NCBI RefSeq assembly: GCF_036884655.1
Contig: NC_088330.1
Location: forward strand, 28,026,001-28,090,000
DNA from: Musa acuminata AAA Group
Lineage: Eukaryota; Streptophyta; Magnoliopsida; Zingiberales; Musaceae
DNA: 64,000 nucleotides
Direction of reading: 5' to 3'
The notes below the pieces were generated by a model. It saw nothing but the letters and a program-made list of their open reading frames with translations, made no database searches and was not told the origin of the DNA. Made by a program: the position numbers and the translations under genes. Each line of letters starts with the position of its first letter. Position 1 is the first letter of the stretch. This document shows positions 14,101-25,740 of the stretch, one piece after another.

Positions 14101-17100
14101 ATAAGATTTGATGGACAAAGCCAATTTGTTTAACAAATAGGAGTATTTCATGGACAAAGGTAAATTTTGTTTAAAAAGATTTGACTTGATTGCATTAAAA
14201 AATTGTGATATTGAATATTGACTTATTAAAAAAGCCAATTTAGTTATTTACACCTTAAGGATAGAGACATAATAAAAAATAATTATTTGATTATTGAACA
14301 AGTTGGAGTGGGTCCGAAAGGACTTGTTTCTTCTCTATTTATGTTGGATGTGATGCTTTCTTATCATTCATTAACAAATTTTCAGCCAATTCATGTTTTA
14401 TAACATTTTCCAAATTTCCAAATTGTATAAGCTTTAAATGACACCATAAAATAATAATTCCTAGAATTCATAATTCAGTGCTAATCCAAACCAACCTCTT
14501 GCCCTCTATGATTTACTCAGTTACAAACAAAAGATATATTAGCCACTGAATGGATATACTAAGTGCAATGAGATAAAATTAAATATAGTCAGAGCTCATA
14601 ATATCTCGAAAGAAAGAATTGTCTTTTGTGTCATAGTTGTAACTAGTCAGATAACAACAAATAAAAGCAACAGAATGATAGGTTGGCTACATAGAATCTT
14701 TTCATCATTGAGCTCTACTAAGACTCTGAGAGTAACATCAGTAACCATATCAATCTATCAAATCTTAGATTTTTCATCTACCTCTCCTAGCATCAGCAAT
14801 CTAAATTAAATCCCTCGCACACTAAATATATTAAGGGGTCATTTTAGGCATGTTCAAACCATTTTAAATACATTTTATATATTTTATATTTAATTGATAC
14901 AAAGTAAGAACTCTATGACTTGACCCATTATGAATTTAAAAAGTATAAACTTAAAGCTAATCATACATGCAATCTGGCCTAATCCAACAACGTCAACATT
15001 CATACCTTTTAATAAATTAATATTAACTACAAGAAACCCCATGATTTGCCAAAATCAACCATATATATGAGAAGAAACTCCAGTAACTTGTTTCGAAGTT
15101 AATAAAAAGTTAAAAACCATAAGCAACTGTTGATGTTCTCTACAAAGTTTTTTTCAATTAATTGATTCAGTAAATAATAACTTATATGCTCAATCTTCTC
15201 AACACAAAAACCAAAATGATTTGTTAAAAATACTCATTTTGTACCTTACTCATAGTTCAGTAACTCTCTCCTAAAGGAAGCAAATCAATGATTTTCTAAA
15301 CAAAGCAAGATAAAAAAAAATATCCAAGATAATTAATTTCGGATACTATAATACTACAGAATTTAATGCGGCATGTATGGTTGTATTCTGGCACTATTTT
15401 CTATCTCAGAAAAAACAAATTTCACCAGAAATTCTACAAACACACAGAAACAACCTATCTACCTTAAGATAGTATATTACCCTCAATAGAATAGCCCTTA
15501 AAAATTACAAGTTGTTTGATTCCTTAGCTACATTCTAAGAAGCATGGACATAGGCATGACACGATACGGATACAACGACATGTCACTTTTAAAAAAATTG
15601 GGATACGGACATGGCATGGGCACATGTGTGTGTGTATATTATTTATTTATAATATTAAATTAAAAAGATAAATTTTATAATATTTATAATTAAATTTATT
15701 GAGTATTAAGTTATAACATCAAGTAAATATATGTAACCTATCAATTTTTTAACCTATACCTCCTATAAGGGCGAAAGAGGCTAATGTAGGTAAAACTCAT
15801 AATTCTAAAAATGAGGGGGGGAAAAGCTTTAATCATCACTTTAACCTATTAAGTTTTTAATCTATTAAGTTTTTCTCATCACATATTAGAATAATGGGCG
15901 AACTGTTGCGAAGTGAAAAGCTTTAATCTTGCAACGCAGCAGGCTTCGCCGATGATAGTCAATGGTTCGCTGAGGGTGGTATGTGTCCTCTCCATCGATG
16001 CCACTAGCATCAACCTCGCTGGCATCGCTTTTTCCCAACTCGAGGCATCCCTCGGCAAACAGGCTGGTAAACCCAATGCCTGCATGGCTGATTTCTTCGA
16101 CCTCACAACCGGGTCAGGCACTAAAGGAGTCATCTCCGCCCTCTTTATACAGGGCCATGACAGTCGGCCCTTGTTCTTTGTCACTGAAGCCCTACACCTA
16201 CTCGCTAAGCACGATCGTCACCGCACCACTTCGACTAGCCAACGGAAGGGAATCTTGGTGGGGCGGCCTCTAATGGTCAAGGGACTGCTCCAACGGGTGT
16301 TCACCTATTCGAGGACACGATGCTATGGGACGCCCTAAAGTGTGCTCATCCCTTGCTACAACCTGGCGACGAGGGCACCCTTCTTTTTGTCACAGATAGA
16401 TGTCGTCGAGGAACGCTGAGGACACGACCGCGCAAGGCAAGCAATGATACCTCTGCACCTAGAGACGTTGACAACGATATTGCAGTTGTCACCGAGGCAG
16501 GTGCCCAAGCGGATGGAGTCATTGTTGGTTGACAAAGGGAAGCCAGCGGAGATGGTGGTGATGGTGGTGACAGCAGGTGTGGTGGAGGAAGTTGAGGAGG
16601 GGAGTGAAGCTATGGCGGCGATAGTTGGTGATGCTAAGGAGGAGGAGGATGTCGTCCATGCAACTCAGCACCGCATGAGAACCACGGAGCGGTGAGGAAG
16701 GGTGCGAGTACAACACGAATACGTCGCAGCCAAAATAAATAATTAAATTAATAAAATAGACACGTGTCCGGTTTGGTGTGTCAGTGCTTCATAGGCTACA
16801 TTATACTGCAGATCCTCATGTTCAGAATTGTGATTGGTAAACATGTATAGTTGATGACAGTTAGATGATATTCAGAGCCCAAGAAAGGCAAGTAACAGAA
16901 ATAAAAGTTGGCATTTGAAAGATACCTGTAATGGAAGATTAGTGACAGAATCAAGCCACATAGTTGCCCCTGAGAAGAGAAACCAACAAACATCTTCAGT
17001 GACTAGAAGCAGAATAGAACCATGGATAACTATCAGTTTATTTGTACAATACTATCTTCAAGAGTATTTTACTTAATGGATGAGGGCATACCTGGTAAGG

Positions 17101-20100
17101 TTGGACGGATTAAAGCATAAGTATTTACTTGAATAGAGATACCATTTGCTATTGAAAATGTAAGTGTTCTTACTTTTCGCTTCTTGAAAATTCTTTTTCT
17201 CAACTGATCTTTCATATCCTCAAGTCTGCAATATACAGCCACCAGATTCAATTGTAATTATTGCCAGGAAATCTAACATTTGATGCCTTATACAGCATTT
17301 CAGAGCTATATACAGAATTTCACCAGATGCAATATACAGCCACCAGATTCAACAAAATCTTTCATTCAAGAAATCAGACAGCATTTCATAGCTTTAAATT
17401 CAAGGAAGAGAATTCAACAAAATTTGCAACTGTGTAATAGCTAGAATTCATGCAAAAAAACATAACAACACCTGAATAAGTAATGTTGCAAAACTGAAAC
17501 ACATTACTGTCAGAACAGAGCATGCACTACAAGCATCATCATGAAGCAACTAGCACCCAGCTAGCAGCACCTAGAATTCTTGGCTCATTAGCTGCTGTGA
17601 CTGGCATTTTCCTTGCCAGTTGCCATGTCTTAATCCAAAACAATATCTTATTCTCAATTTATTTCAATAAAGACCAGGAGATATATTAATGCTATCATGG
17701 TTCTATTGTTTTCTCTAAATAGACATATTGATCACTAGATAAAACAGTACACTTCAATAGGCATACGTCAGAAGTACTATCACAAGATTCACAACAAAAG
17801 ATTGTCAAATCAAGAAAGAAATTTTTTCTGGTAAGAATATGGTGGGACTTAATTATGACAAATTGCCAATTAGATTTCTTCTGTGGATTGAAAGACGTTA
17901 TTGGAGGTTTTCTTACTTCAGATATTCATCAAGTTACTTCATGACTGTAGCCTATCAACGTTCACCATTTGTTCAGAATGCACAATCCGGAGGCTCATGA
18001 AATAAATTGTGCTTAAACTTGTCCAAGTAGCACACAACAAGAACTGCTAAAATACCCCCCACCAACTCAGGAAAGAAATAGCCTAAAAGAAACAATTCAC
18101 ATTCAAGAAGGATCTAAAATAAAAACTCTCCCACATGTATAATGTGTTAACTTCTATGCAATTATGTCATGAAAAATTATAAACAGTCACACAAGATGCT
18201 TAAGATCACAAATATAAACTAAAAACAAAGTTATCAAAGGATATTATGAGGAAACTTCACAAAAGATGATGAAATTAGTGTTCTGGAATTATTACTTTTC
18301 ACTTGCTGATGGCAAGAACTGAGATATGTCAGTACCCTCCAATCCAATCATGTCCTGCAACACAAACTTTTAATAAGAATGCCAGTACAGATGAAATTGA
18401 AAATTCATTATTTTAAATTAACATAAATAGTTGGCTTATTATTATTGAGAGTTTTAACATACAGCATAGAACATAGATACGTTGAACTCCTCATCTGGCC
18501 TACTCAGTGGAAGAAGTTCAAACGAGATGCCAAGGTCTTGTGCATCCTACAAAATAAAGTTATATAAGAATATAACTTCTTGATAAAATCCGCCGTGAAA
18601 GATACACCATAAAATAACCACACTCTGCATGTAAACACATAAACAGTGATACTTTTGCACGTTGTGTTGTTGTCCTGATCATATCTGCTTTCATTGCACC
18701 CGTCATACTACCAAATGGATCATCATCATTGGTGAAAATAAGAATTCTCTTACTAGAGGTTTTCACAGAGCTGGCATAACAGCAAAAGTGGTCAGTGGAA
18801 AAGTTGAAATAAAACAGATGCTAGATGCCTAATGCTGTTTGAGATAACACAAGGGGGAATTCAGTGCAAATCCTACCCCTTGCGCAGCAACGCCTGTGCA
18901 ACCCAAAAAGCATTATACAAGGAATTCTCCCTAGATCCTGGTAAAACTCCATATCGACTTCCAATTGTGCTCATAAATTTGTCTGCCATATGACACAGTG
19001 GTGTTAACATTCCAGAAGAGCCACAGTTCTCAACAATGAAGTTGATGTTGACTTAGCTGATAGCATTCACATACATTGGAAAGACAATACAAGATGTTGC
19101 CAATTAGATTTTAAGCCAGTTGACAGAAAGCATGAGAACTTACAAATTACACCTATGTATATTGTAAATATTATAATACAAGATATAGATGAATAGACAA
19201 CAACTCGAAAATGAGACCCTCCTATATGCAGCCTGCTTCATGAATTTTTTACGTTCAACCACCATTACCTCCTTCCTCTTCTAACTATAAAAAAGACCCA
19301 TAAAATTTTTCTGGAAAACTCATGCACAGATTGTCAGTGCCCTTATTTTCTGATCTCTGCTGACTTATTGTAGCAACCTTGATACCGTTGACAGGGGAGT
19401 CAGCACGGCCAGGTCACGTCTCGAAAGCGCAAACTCATCTTAGGCACCCACGTGGCGCTCCAGGATGTGAGATGGGAGAGGCGAATCCGGATGGCGCGAT
19501 CCCGAGCTGCTGTTTGTATGCTCGTGGTGGGTATTGCGCTAGACAGAGATGGTTGTCCACCTCGAGGTTCTAGAGCCAACCCGAGGAGTGCCTTGGCCTC
19601 ACTGAGGTTCCTACACAAGAGGTCAACGTCGGGGAAGTTCTCGACTCGACCCCTCCGATGGTAAAATCAGTGACGGAATGGGAATAATCGGAATTTGTTT
19701 CCTCCCCCGCTCAAATCCTGGGGGCTGGCTTTTATACCTAGGGAGTCATTGGCGAGAGGCGAGTAACTCTTCTCCCCAATCTGTGGTTCTTCGGGGGCTT
19801 ATTTATGTCGACGGTCGGCTGGTACACTTCACCGTGACGCACCGTTTGCGAAGGACGACCGCGGGGGCGTGTATATTTGTTCTGGACTTTATGGGATAAG
19901 CAGGCAACGGTTGTCTGCGCCAGGCGACTAGGAAAAAGGCGGAAACGAGCCTCGCCTCAAGGGATTAATGCTCCTTGCGGGCATGCAGCTGGAAAATGGG
20001 GAGATAGGCTCCGTCGTCTAGGATTAATGCTCCCTGCAGTCGGGCGTGCGACCTTTCGCAAAATTGCAGTTGGTAGGGGGTGAAAGGTCGCTTCCCTGCC

Positions 20101-20861
20101 GTTTGCCGCAGGGAGGGGGAGACGCGTGGTCTCCTCTGTCCTCGTCACTACGTAGAGTGGGTAGCTGGGTGGATCAGCATATCAAGGTTGGCGTCACCTT
20201 ATTCCCTATCACTTACTAATCCTAAATGCCAGAAATAAGATATCTTTTTCAGTTTGTCCACAATTCTATATACTTCAATTTTATGCTTGATTGATCACAA
20301 CCACTACCAACAACACTGTTAATTCTTTCTCAATTACTTGTTGCTTTCTTTCATTTTTCTTCTTCCTCTTTGCAGCGTCGAAGGCGTGTTATGGCCATGG
20401 GGAACCAAGTCCCCTCAGTTTCTGGAAAACATGCATTCCAAATTCGCAAAGATCTAAATGACTGAAGTGGGCCCTAGGACCCTTGCTTCCGAGGAAAGAA
20501 AAGGAATCTATTCATAAAAATATGCTCACACCCCTCTCCAATAACTTGGACAACCTGCCAAAAGCCTTACCAAACGCAATAAATAGTTGAGGAATCCCAA
20601 ATGATAGGTGAACTTCTTCCTAAAAACAATGTTGTTGCTTACCAAAGGATACTAGAAAAAAATCACAATCAAAAGATACCCAACTCCTGAAACAACTAGC
20701 AACATTATTTTTCTTACTAGTTTAAAAATATGGAAGAAAAGAAAGAATATGCATTCCATTTTTCTATGTATGTCTAGCATGTAAGTAAAAACAGGAAAGG
20801 AAATAGAACTTAGCCTACAATCTACAAAGAACTGACATATACATATACATACATACATACA

Positions 20862-20919
<58 letters not shown>

Positions 20920-22575
20920 CATACAATCCAATATAAAGCCAAGAAGAAAAAACCATATGGAATTGATAGTAGAAAGATATTTTCCTCATCTCATATCCTT
21001 CTTCTTAATTCTTATAACCAATTATTTTATGATAGTATTAACCTACATTGCCCTAGCTACTCAGAAAGGTGCTCCTTTGCTGTTTGTTTGTGACTCCACA
21101 TTCAAGAGAATCAAGACTTCTCCATCAATCAATTACATGGTAAGTTATGCTATGATTAAATTTTGTTCTTTATTTTATATTAATATTTCATATTATAATA
21201 AACAACAAGTCATAATGTCAATTATTTGGAGTCAACAACATGATTCTTTTGCCATCATTAAATTCAATAAAAATCGATATCCTTAGTTGAATTAGAGCAT
21301 TTAATTCTTTATCCATAACTTCTAGTTAAGTTTTCTTAGGTCTCCTTCTACTTCTCCTTGCACCATTGATACAAATCGTTTTACCTCTTGTAACTATGAA
21401 ATCAATAAGTTTCCTTAGTACATGTTCATGACATCTTAAAATGATACTTTAATGCACTTATTAAAAAAAAATTATATGTATTTCATTCTTGAACTTAGTG
21501 AATAAAGATATAAATTTAATTGTGTTTATAAACTTCAATTTACTGTTCTCATATTAAATTGGTACTAGGACTTCTGTCATCACCCTAGGAATGTGCATCT
21601 TGACATTATATGGTCTTGACAAGTTCCACAATCATATGGACTCTTCTAATTGAACCAGGCACATCAAATAACGAGAACTAATAGTGATGGTGACTGTATT
21701 AACATTGTAGGTATTATTTCTATCATTTTTTTCTCGAGGTATATACAAACACCAAAGGTTTGCCAACTAAAGGAATTAACATGTAATCTAGATTAGGAAA
21801 ATACTCATTTAGATTCCTTACCCTCTATACTGGAGAACTCTTTAATCAACTTTGCAGTCGGTCGATCAATTAATTCTCTCTCCATTACATTGAAGACATA
21901 AACACCATTCACATCTTGTAAATTTTTCTTTTCCTTCTGCAAGAAAGTAAAGTGATAATATGAAGGGATTGCAAGGTAAGAAGGGAAAAACTGTATTGGA
22001 ATAAGATATCCATATAAAACAAAATCAAATAGCAGTATGCAATTATTAATATGATTGCACCATGCCTAGGATTATTGTCATGGTAATTGTGATAAAGAAG
22101 TATCACCATAAATAGGGTAAAAGCATTTCACACTATTTTACATCTTGAGTACATACATCAAACTATGTTATTTTGAAGGACAAATATTAATTGGACAGAC
22201 CAAGTAACACTAGGTTAATCCATAAGACTTGAGAAAAAATAAAACCTTTTATTAATGTATTAACTGGCTACTGTTTACATACATGCCTAGCTTTGTGAAC
22301 AAAGATGCAACTTATATTAACTTCACATAATAAAGCTAACTAATAGGAGTATTTATGAGAATCACCAAAATCAAGGTTTTTAATTTCGAATAATACCACC
22401 CGTACCGAGCAGTACCGTCAATTGAAGACCGAGGGAGAAGAATGAAGAGAAGCAAGAAGAGAGAGAAGGCGAGGGAGAAGAAAGATGAGCGAAAACAGTT
22501 TATATATATATATATATATCGCCCCACGTGGGAAGAAGAGAGGCGATGTCGCAGAAAAAGATTTTTTTTCTTTTA

Positions 22576-22652
<77 letters not shown>

Positions 22653-23881
22653 GGCGGTATACCGAAATATATCACTCGGTATACAGTACCGTACCATACT
22701 GAGTGAATCTCGAAACTCCAGTATGGTACGAAATTTTAATCCTTGACCAAAACTCATATGTCGAATAAGCTTCATAAAGAGGGGAGAGAGAACATTGTAA
22801 GCTACCTACGAGCAAGGAAACATGTTCTTAAAGTCAGTGCAAAAGCATGTCACACGATGTTTAGATGTGCCATACAAGAATTCCAAAGAAATAGATATGC
22901 TGATCAGAAAGGCCTAAATCTAATTCAGACCAATGATATATATATGTTACTGCTTGTTGACCAAATAGAAATGTCATCTAGTATAAATGCTTTAATTTTG
23001 GTTGTGTAGGCCAAACGTTCATTTTGGCTATGGACTAGAGAATATACCATAGACAAAGATACACACAGGAATAAAAGCCAAGTTAGATCTTATCTTGGTC
23101 CTGGTACATCATGGTGTAATCACATACTACTGAAAGATGCTCTAGTTTCCAAGATTTTCCAATCAGCATAAACCCATAGTATAATTGAAACAAAGGATTC
23201 ATAACTTTCATAGCCACAAAAAAGAGAAAGGAGCCAATAACAAAGTATTGAATCATATTATATAAACACTGACAAATACTTCATAAATTAGAGGGTCAAG
23301 CCCAGAAAAAATTAACAGTCATAATCAAGAAGCATGTGGAAACATTGGTTAACTTCATACTAATGCACCTAGTATATAAGTGTTAACGCTTCCAAAGAAG
23401 GAAGAGATATGAAAAGTAATATACTATTGATGATCACCATCTTACAGTGTTAAAGAAACAAAGAGCAACTTCATCATAAGATCTACCAATTATTTGAGTC
23501 TTCAAAGACCGAGTGATACAGTCAATTGCAACATGAAAATAAGTTTCCTTGTTCCCGTTTTCCTGCAAGTAATCATAAGTCAATGTATCATTGTTCATCA
23601 GAAGAATGGTCACAAATTGTGGCCTGCGGTAAATCGATGCAAATCATCAATGATAACATAAGAATTAGTAGAAAAAATATTTCTAACCAACACAAGCATA
23701 TGGAAAGGAAAATCAGACTCGTGCCTGACTACTTATCCAGTGTGGCAAGGAACAAAATGAGATATGGGGACACAGGCTAAAATTATTCCAAAGCATGAAA
23801 TTCTAGAAGAAAGCCCAAAACACCAAAAAGGTTCATCTCTCTTATCTGATATATAAAATATCTTACTTAAAAAGTTTCAAA

Positions 23882-23969
<88 letters not shown>

Positions 23970-23983
23970 TGTATGTATATATG

Positions 23984-24059
<76 letters not shown>

Positions 24060-24778
24060 CATATATACGTATATACTGCTTGTGAAAAGAATGTGCCTTG
24101 ATCATGATTCAGATATACTTATTAATCCAGAAGATAAATTTTTTACAACATAGACAAATTCAAGATGGACTCCAAGTAATCAGAAAGATTTTTTTCCCCC
24201 TTTATAATTACCCCCAAGGATTGTACCCTGCTTCCCAAACAAAGATCTCCAAAATGCACCAAGCAAAACATTTGTGTTGCATACTGCCAAGTCCGTTCAT
24301 TCCTTCAATTCTGCCATACTTTACTTCTTCAGTTCCTCTTGCCAGTCTATAACCTGTCAATCTACTCTATGATTCATTTCGGAGGCATCACGATATCCAC
24401 TTCGTCCAGCATGAAGTGACCTATTTTGCCTTCTAATCACTCGGCCCCACAAATATCCACGAGACAAATATCGGTCGATGCCCTCAATGTATCGGTATAG
24501 AAAGAAATAAAAGCACTAGTACAAACCGGAGAGAGAAGAACTCACATGGTCAGCAATCGGAGCGAACATTTTAGGGGAGGCGTCAATGAGATAGACCGCG
24601 AGCTCCTTGGTCGGTTCCTTCTCCTGGAATCATTGGTCACAAAATGAAACAAGATCAAGGGATCTCTCATCCATTGATCGAGAACTTTGGAACGGAAGAC
24701 AGATGAGTTCCTCACCTCGTATAACTCGCTTTCGGAGTCTGAGTCATCGCGGAAGATGCCTTCGGGGTCCAAATCCAT
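2173..24778 (-). CDS. KU70: KU70 (Ku 70-kDa subunit), 14 exons, 3' end missing
   Basis: DNA-end-binding subunit of the nuclear Ku70/Ku80 heterodimer, which acts in non-homologous end joining and telomere protection. Exons (high to low): 24778-24716, 24623-24546, 23562-23446, 21936-21822, 18982-18877, 18770-18653, 18546-18463, 18354-18296, 17225-17092, 16969-16926, 13597-13521, 5689-5542, 5154-5093, 2233-2173. All have GT and AG intron ends, and the joined exons give 422 codons without a stop. Ku70 landmarks: [13 protein letters not shown] (residues 29-41, start of the vWA-like domain), [41 protein letters not shown], then the DNA-encircling barrel with [30 protein letters not shown] and PRLVALVAQ. 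Plant Ku70 is about 620 residues, so the C-terminal arm and SAP domain are outside or unseen. The ATG at 24778 is chosen because [12 protein letters not shown] matches the family start. No disabling change was seen, so the gene looks functional. Confidence 0.96.
2874..3504. mobile_element. Short hAT-type element in KU70 intron 13
   Basis: The 631-bp element begins CAAGGATCGTAATTTCG and ends with the near-complement of CAAGGATTTTAATTTCG. It is flanked by an 8-bp duplication, ctaaaatc (2866-2873) and ctaaaacc (3505-3512), which match at 7 of 8 bases. Eight-base duplications are typical of the hAT superfamily. The ends are rich in GGTAC/GTACC, and the centre is an unusually GC-rich block (about 3000-3450) with repeated CGCATGGGGAGAAGAAAC motifs. 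No transposase is encoded. A related copy lies at 22372-22745. Confidence 0.8.
4126..4446 (-). mobile_element. Copia reverse-transcriptase fragment
   Basis: The minus-strand translation contains [12 protein letters not shown] followed by EEVYMKQ, the start of Copia reverse transcriptase (usual form WxxxQxDVxxAFLxGxLxEEVYMxxP). Only about 60 residues are recognisable and the surrounding frames are broken. It lies within KU70 intron 13 in the sense orientation of that gene. A decayed relic. Confidence 0.65.
6535..7330. mobile_element. Nested nonautonomous hAT-type element (796 bp)
   Basis: Its terminal inverted repeats begin CAGTGATTTAAAAAG at both ends. The 8-bp flanks atacattg (6527-6534) and atatattg (7331-7338) match at 7 of 8. 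The sequence of the nested relative at about 11520-11560 runs through this site without the insert, which shows an empty-site form. The inside is GC-rich, with tandem GCGCCTAGGCGCTCG-type motifs next to both ends and a CGCT/GCTGC-rich block at 6840-7070. No transposase is encoded; the element was presumably mobilised in trans. Confidence 0.88.
7985..10340 (-). pseudogene. hAT transposase pseudogene (BED-region/DUF659/dimerisation domain)
   Basis: Recognisable blocks in minus-strand order are: about 10310-10020, a charged N-terminal region (LDVAKCPKVP..., [19 protein letters not shown]) that normally follows a BED zinc finger; 9590-9400, a DUF659-like block with [12 protein letters not shown] and [14 protein letters not shown]; 9030-8920, [17 protein letters not shown] followed by [15 protein letters not shown]; and 8430-7990, the C-terminal hAT dimerisation region with [18 protein letters not shown] and [21 protein letters not shown]. 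Stops and frameshifts separate the blocks, so no full-length protein can be made. In hAT transposases this protein binds the terminal repeats and cuts the DNA; this copy is dead. Confidence 0.85.
11030..12517. mobile_element. Nested deletion-derivative hAT element (1488 bp)
   Basis: The ends CAAGGTTCGTCGTACC and (complement) CAAGGTCTGCCATACC are flanked by the 8-bp duplication ccacccag (11022-11029) and ccacccaa (12518-12525). The left 1.1 kb is a diverged copy of 5992-8000 (same AT-rich subterminal block, same (C)TTAACCAGTACCT.GTCGAGTTCCAT region) and the right part matches the transposase-leader side of the outer element. It is therefore an internally deleted relative that jumped into the terminus of its own larger family member. 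It has no transposase. Confidence 0.85.
12615..13520. other. KU70 intron 11, no feature seen
   Basis: AT-rich intron sequence between the hAT element and exon 11. No open frame with family resemblance, RNA gene or repeat was recognised. Confidence 0.6.
13598..15526. other. KU70 intron 10, no feature seen
   Basis: AT-rich intron sequence with many short poly-A and poly-T runs. Nothing coding or repetitive was recognised before the MULE-like insertion at 15538. Confidence 0.6.
15538..16794. mobile_element. MULE-like element carrying a gene fragment
   Basis: This 1257-bp insertion in KU70 intron 10 is bounded by an 11-bp direct repeat, gctacattcta (15527-15537) and gctacattata (16795-16805), which match at 10 of 11. 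Its ends are inverted relative to each other around GAAGCA...GACA...GACACG (left 15539 onward; right complement from 16793). Duplications of 9-11 bp are typical of Mutator-like elements. The interior is strikingly GC-rich against its surroundings and holds a patatin-like gene fragment instead of a transposase, which is the structure called Pack-MULE in plants. The terminal repeats are short and imperfect, so assignment to the superfamily is probable, not certain. Confidence 0.68.
15913..16420 (+). pseudogene. Patatin-like protein fragment (pseudogene)
   Basis: The reading frame from about 15950 gives [48 protein letters not shown] and [15 protein letters not shown]. This order matches the N-terminal half of plant patatin-like (PLP group 3) lipid acyl hydrolase-like proteins. 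After a frame change the family block [17 protein letters not shown] follows (16340-16390) and then a stop. The DGGG oxyanion motif has been lost (LSIDATS) and the GxSxG nucleophile region reads GSGTKG, so it could not be an active hydrolase. It lacks introns and lies inside a transposon antisense to KU70. A captured, decaying gene piece. Confidence 0.75.
19369..20211 (-). mobile_element. Solo LTR, probably Ty3/gypsy, KU70 intron 4
   Basis: This 843-bp GC-rich block sits in an AT-rich intron. Read on the minus strand it starts TGATAGGGAATAAGG and ends GGTTGCTACA, the usual TG...CA form, with flanks cttat (19364-19368) and cttac (20212-20216) as a 4-of-5 target duplication. A minus-strand TATAAAAGCC motif lies near 19732. 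There is no primer-binding site, polypurine tract or pol sequence next to it, so it is most likely a solo LTR left by recombination. The lineage (gypsy) is a guess from composition and length. Confidence 0.7.
20830..20915. repeat. Compound microsatellite (TACA)n(TA)n
   Basis: About eleven TACA units followed by about twelve TA units, inside KU70 intron 4. It would be highly length-variable. Confidence 0.9.
22372..22745. mobile_element. Short hAT-type element with a TA core, KU70 intron 3
   Basis: The ends CAAGGTTTTTAATTTCG and (complement) CAAGGATTAAAATTTCG match those of the element at 2874-3504. The 8-bp flanks accaaaat (22364-22371) and accaaaac (22746-22753) match at 7 of 8. GGTACC-rich subterminal motifs surround a GC-rich piece and a (TA)n tract of about 70 bp at 22582-22650. 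It is nonautonomous. Confidence 0.8.
23885..24066. repeat. (TA)n tract with TATG/TACA interruptions
   Basis: About 180 bp of alternating TA broken by GT/GC steps, in KU70 intron 2. The two halves are roughly self-complementary (TATG on the left, CATA on the right), so it could form a long hairpin. Confidence 0.9.
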
Positions 24779-24790
24779 CGCGAACCGCGA

Positions 24791-24809
24791 CAGAGAGAGA
24801 GAGAGAGGG
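24791..24809 (-). promoter_or_regulatory. CT-repeat in the KU70 5' leader
   Basis: Read in the gene sense this is a (TC)n run 13-31 bases before the KU70 ATG. Pyrimidine-rich CT repeats are common in plant leaders and core promoters. I saw no clear TATA box upstream. Confidence 0.45.
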
Positions 24810-24994
24810 TTTCGAAATGGGCACGCAAACTTCACAACCTACAGGTTTACCACCTCCGAGGACTGGGAGTGGAGAAGCAGTTCATGTTGGCTTCGGGAAC
24901 AAGACTGCGGAACCCTGAGACAGAATCGGCTTCCTTTTTGTTTTTTATTGTTTTTTTTTTTTTAACCTTATGGCAACCTTTCCGACTGGTATTG

Positions 24995-24996
<2 letters not shown>

Positions 24997-25046
<50 letters not shown>
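24997..25046. repeat. (TA)n microsatellite
   Basis: About 25 TA units just upstream of KU70, grading into TATG and TGTG. Confidence 0.9.
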
Positions 25047-25053
<7 letters not shown>

Positions 25054-25740
25054 GTGTGTGTATATGCTTTCAAAGTAAGTAATTTTTCGTATTTATTCTA
25101 CTAAATTTAAGTTTAGCAAGTATATCCTTACAGAATAGAATATATAAGGTTAAAGATTTGATGGTTAAAGATTCAACAAGAATTAACTATGAAGATAAGA
25201 AAAAAATATTTTTTCTCTAGAAAATACAAAAGTGGATAAAATACTTGTGAACGAATAGATTGTTAGAATCAACAAGTATTTTGGAATACCTGAAACTACT
25301 GTTCTAGATAAGAAATCCTAATATAATAATGAGTTCTTACAAATAAAAAAATATAATAATTAGAGTTTGATTCTTCTATAAATATGATATTTAGAGACGA
25401 TCGATTTTTAGCGAGGATAAAAAAAATAGTAAATTCTTCGAGATTTATGTGATAGGGTCTATAAGAAAATCTATAAAGATAATTTAAGAGTCTTGTAATT
25501 AATCTAATTTTATATGTGGATATAAATGAAATTTATCGAATAAAATTAATTTTACATTAATTCTTTGGTATATCTTTGATCGATGATATTTAGATGTTCT
25601 CTTTTAGTTTTAAAGTTCTTTTCTCACTCCTAACAGAAAGATCTCCCAACATAAAAAACATCCTTGGTTTTGGAACAAATAAGCACAGCTCCTAAGCGAC
25701 AACGTTGGATAATCTGAGCTGAGAAGCTTTGGTTAATCCA

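Noticed and set aside
19379..20148. Several frames in the GC-rich intron block
   Set aside because: The block is best explained as a solo LTR; the frames share no known domain.
22418..22775. Several long frames rich in Tyr-Ile (YIYIYI)
   Set aside because: They are translations of a TA microsatellite in both strands, not genes.
23863..24153. Further YIYI frames
   Set aside because: Same cause: a TA tract in KU70 intron 2.
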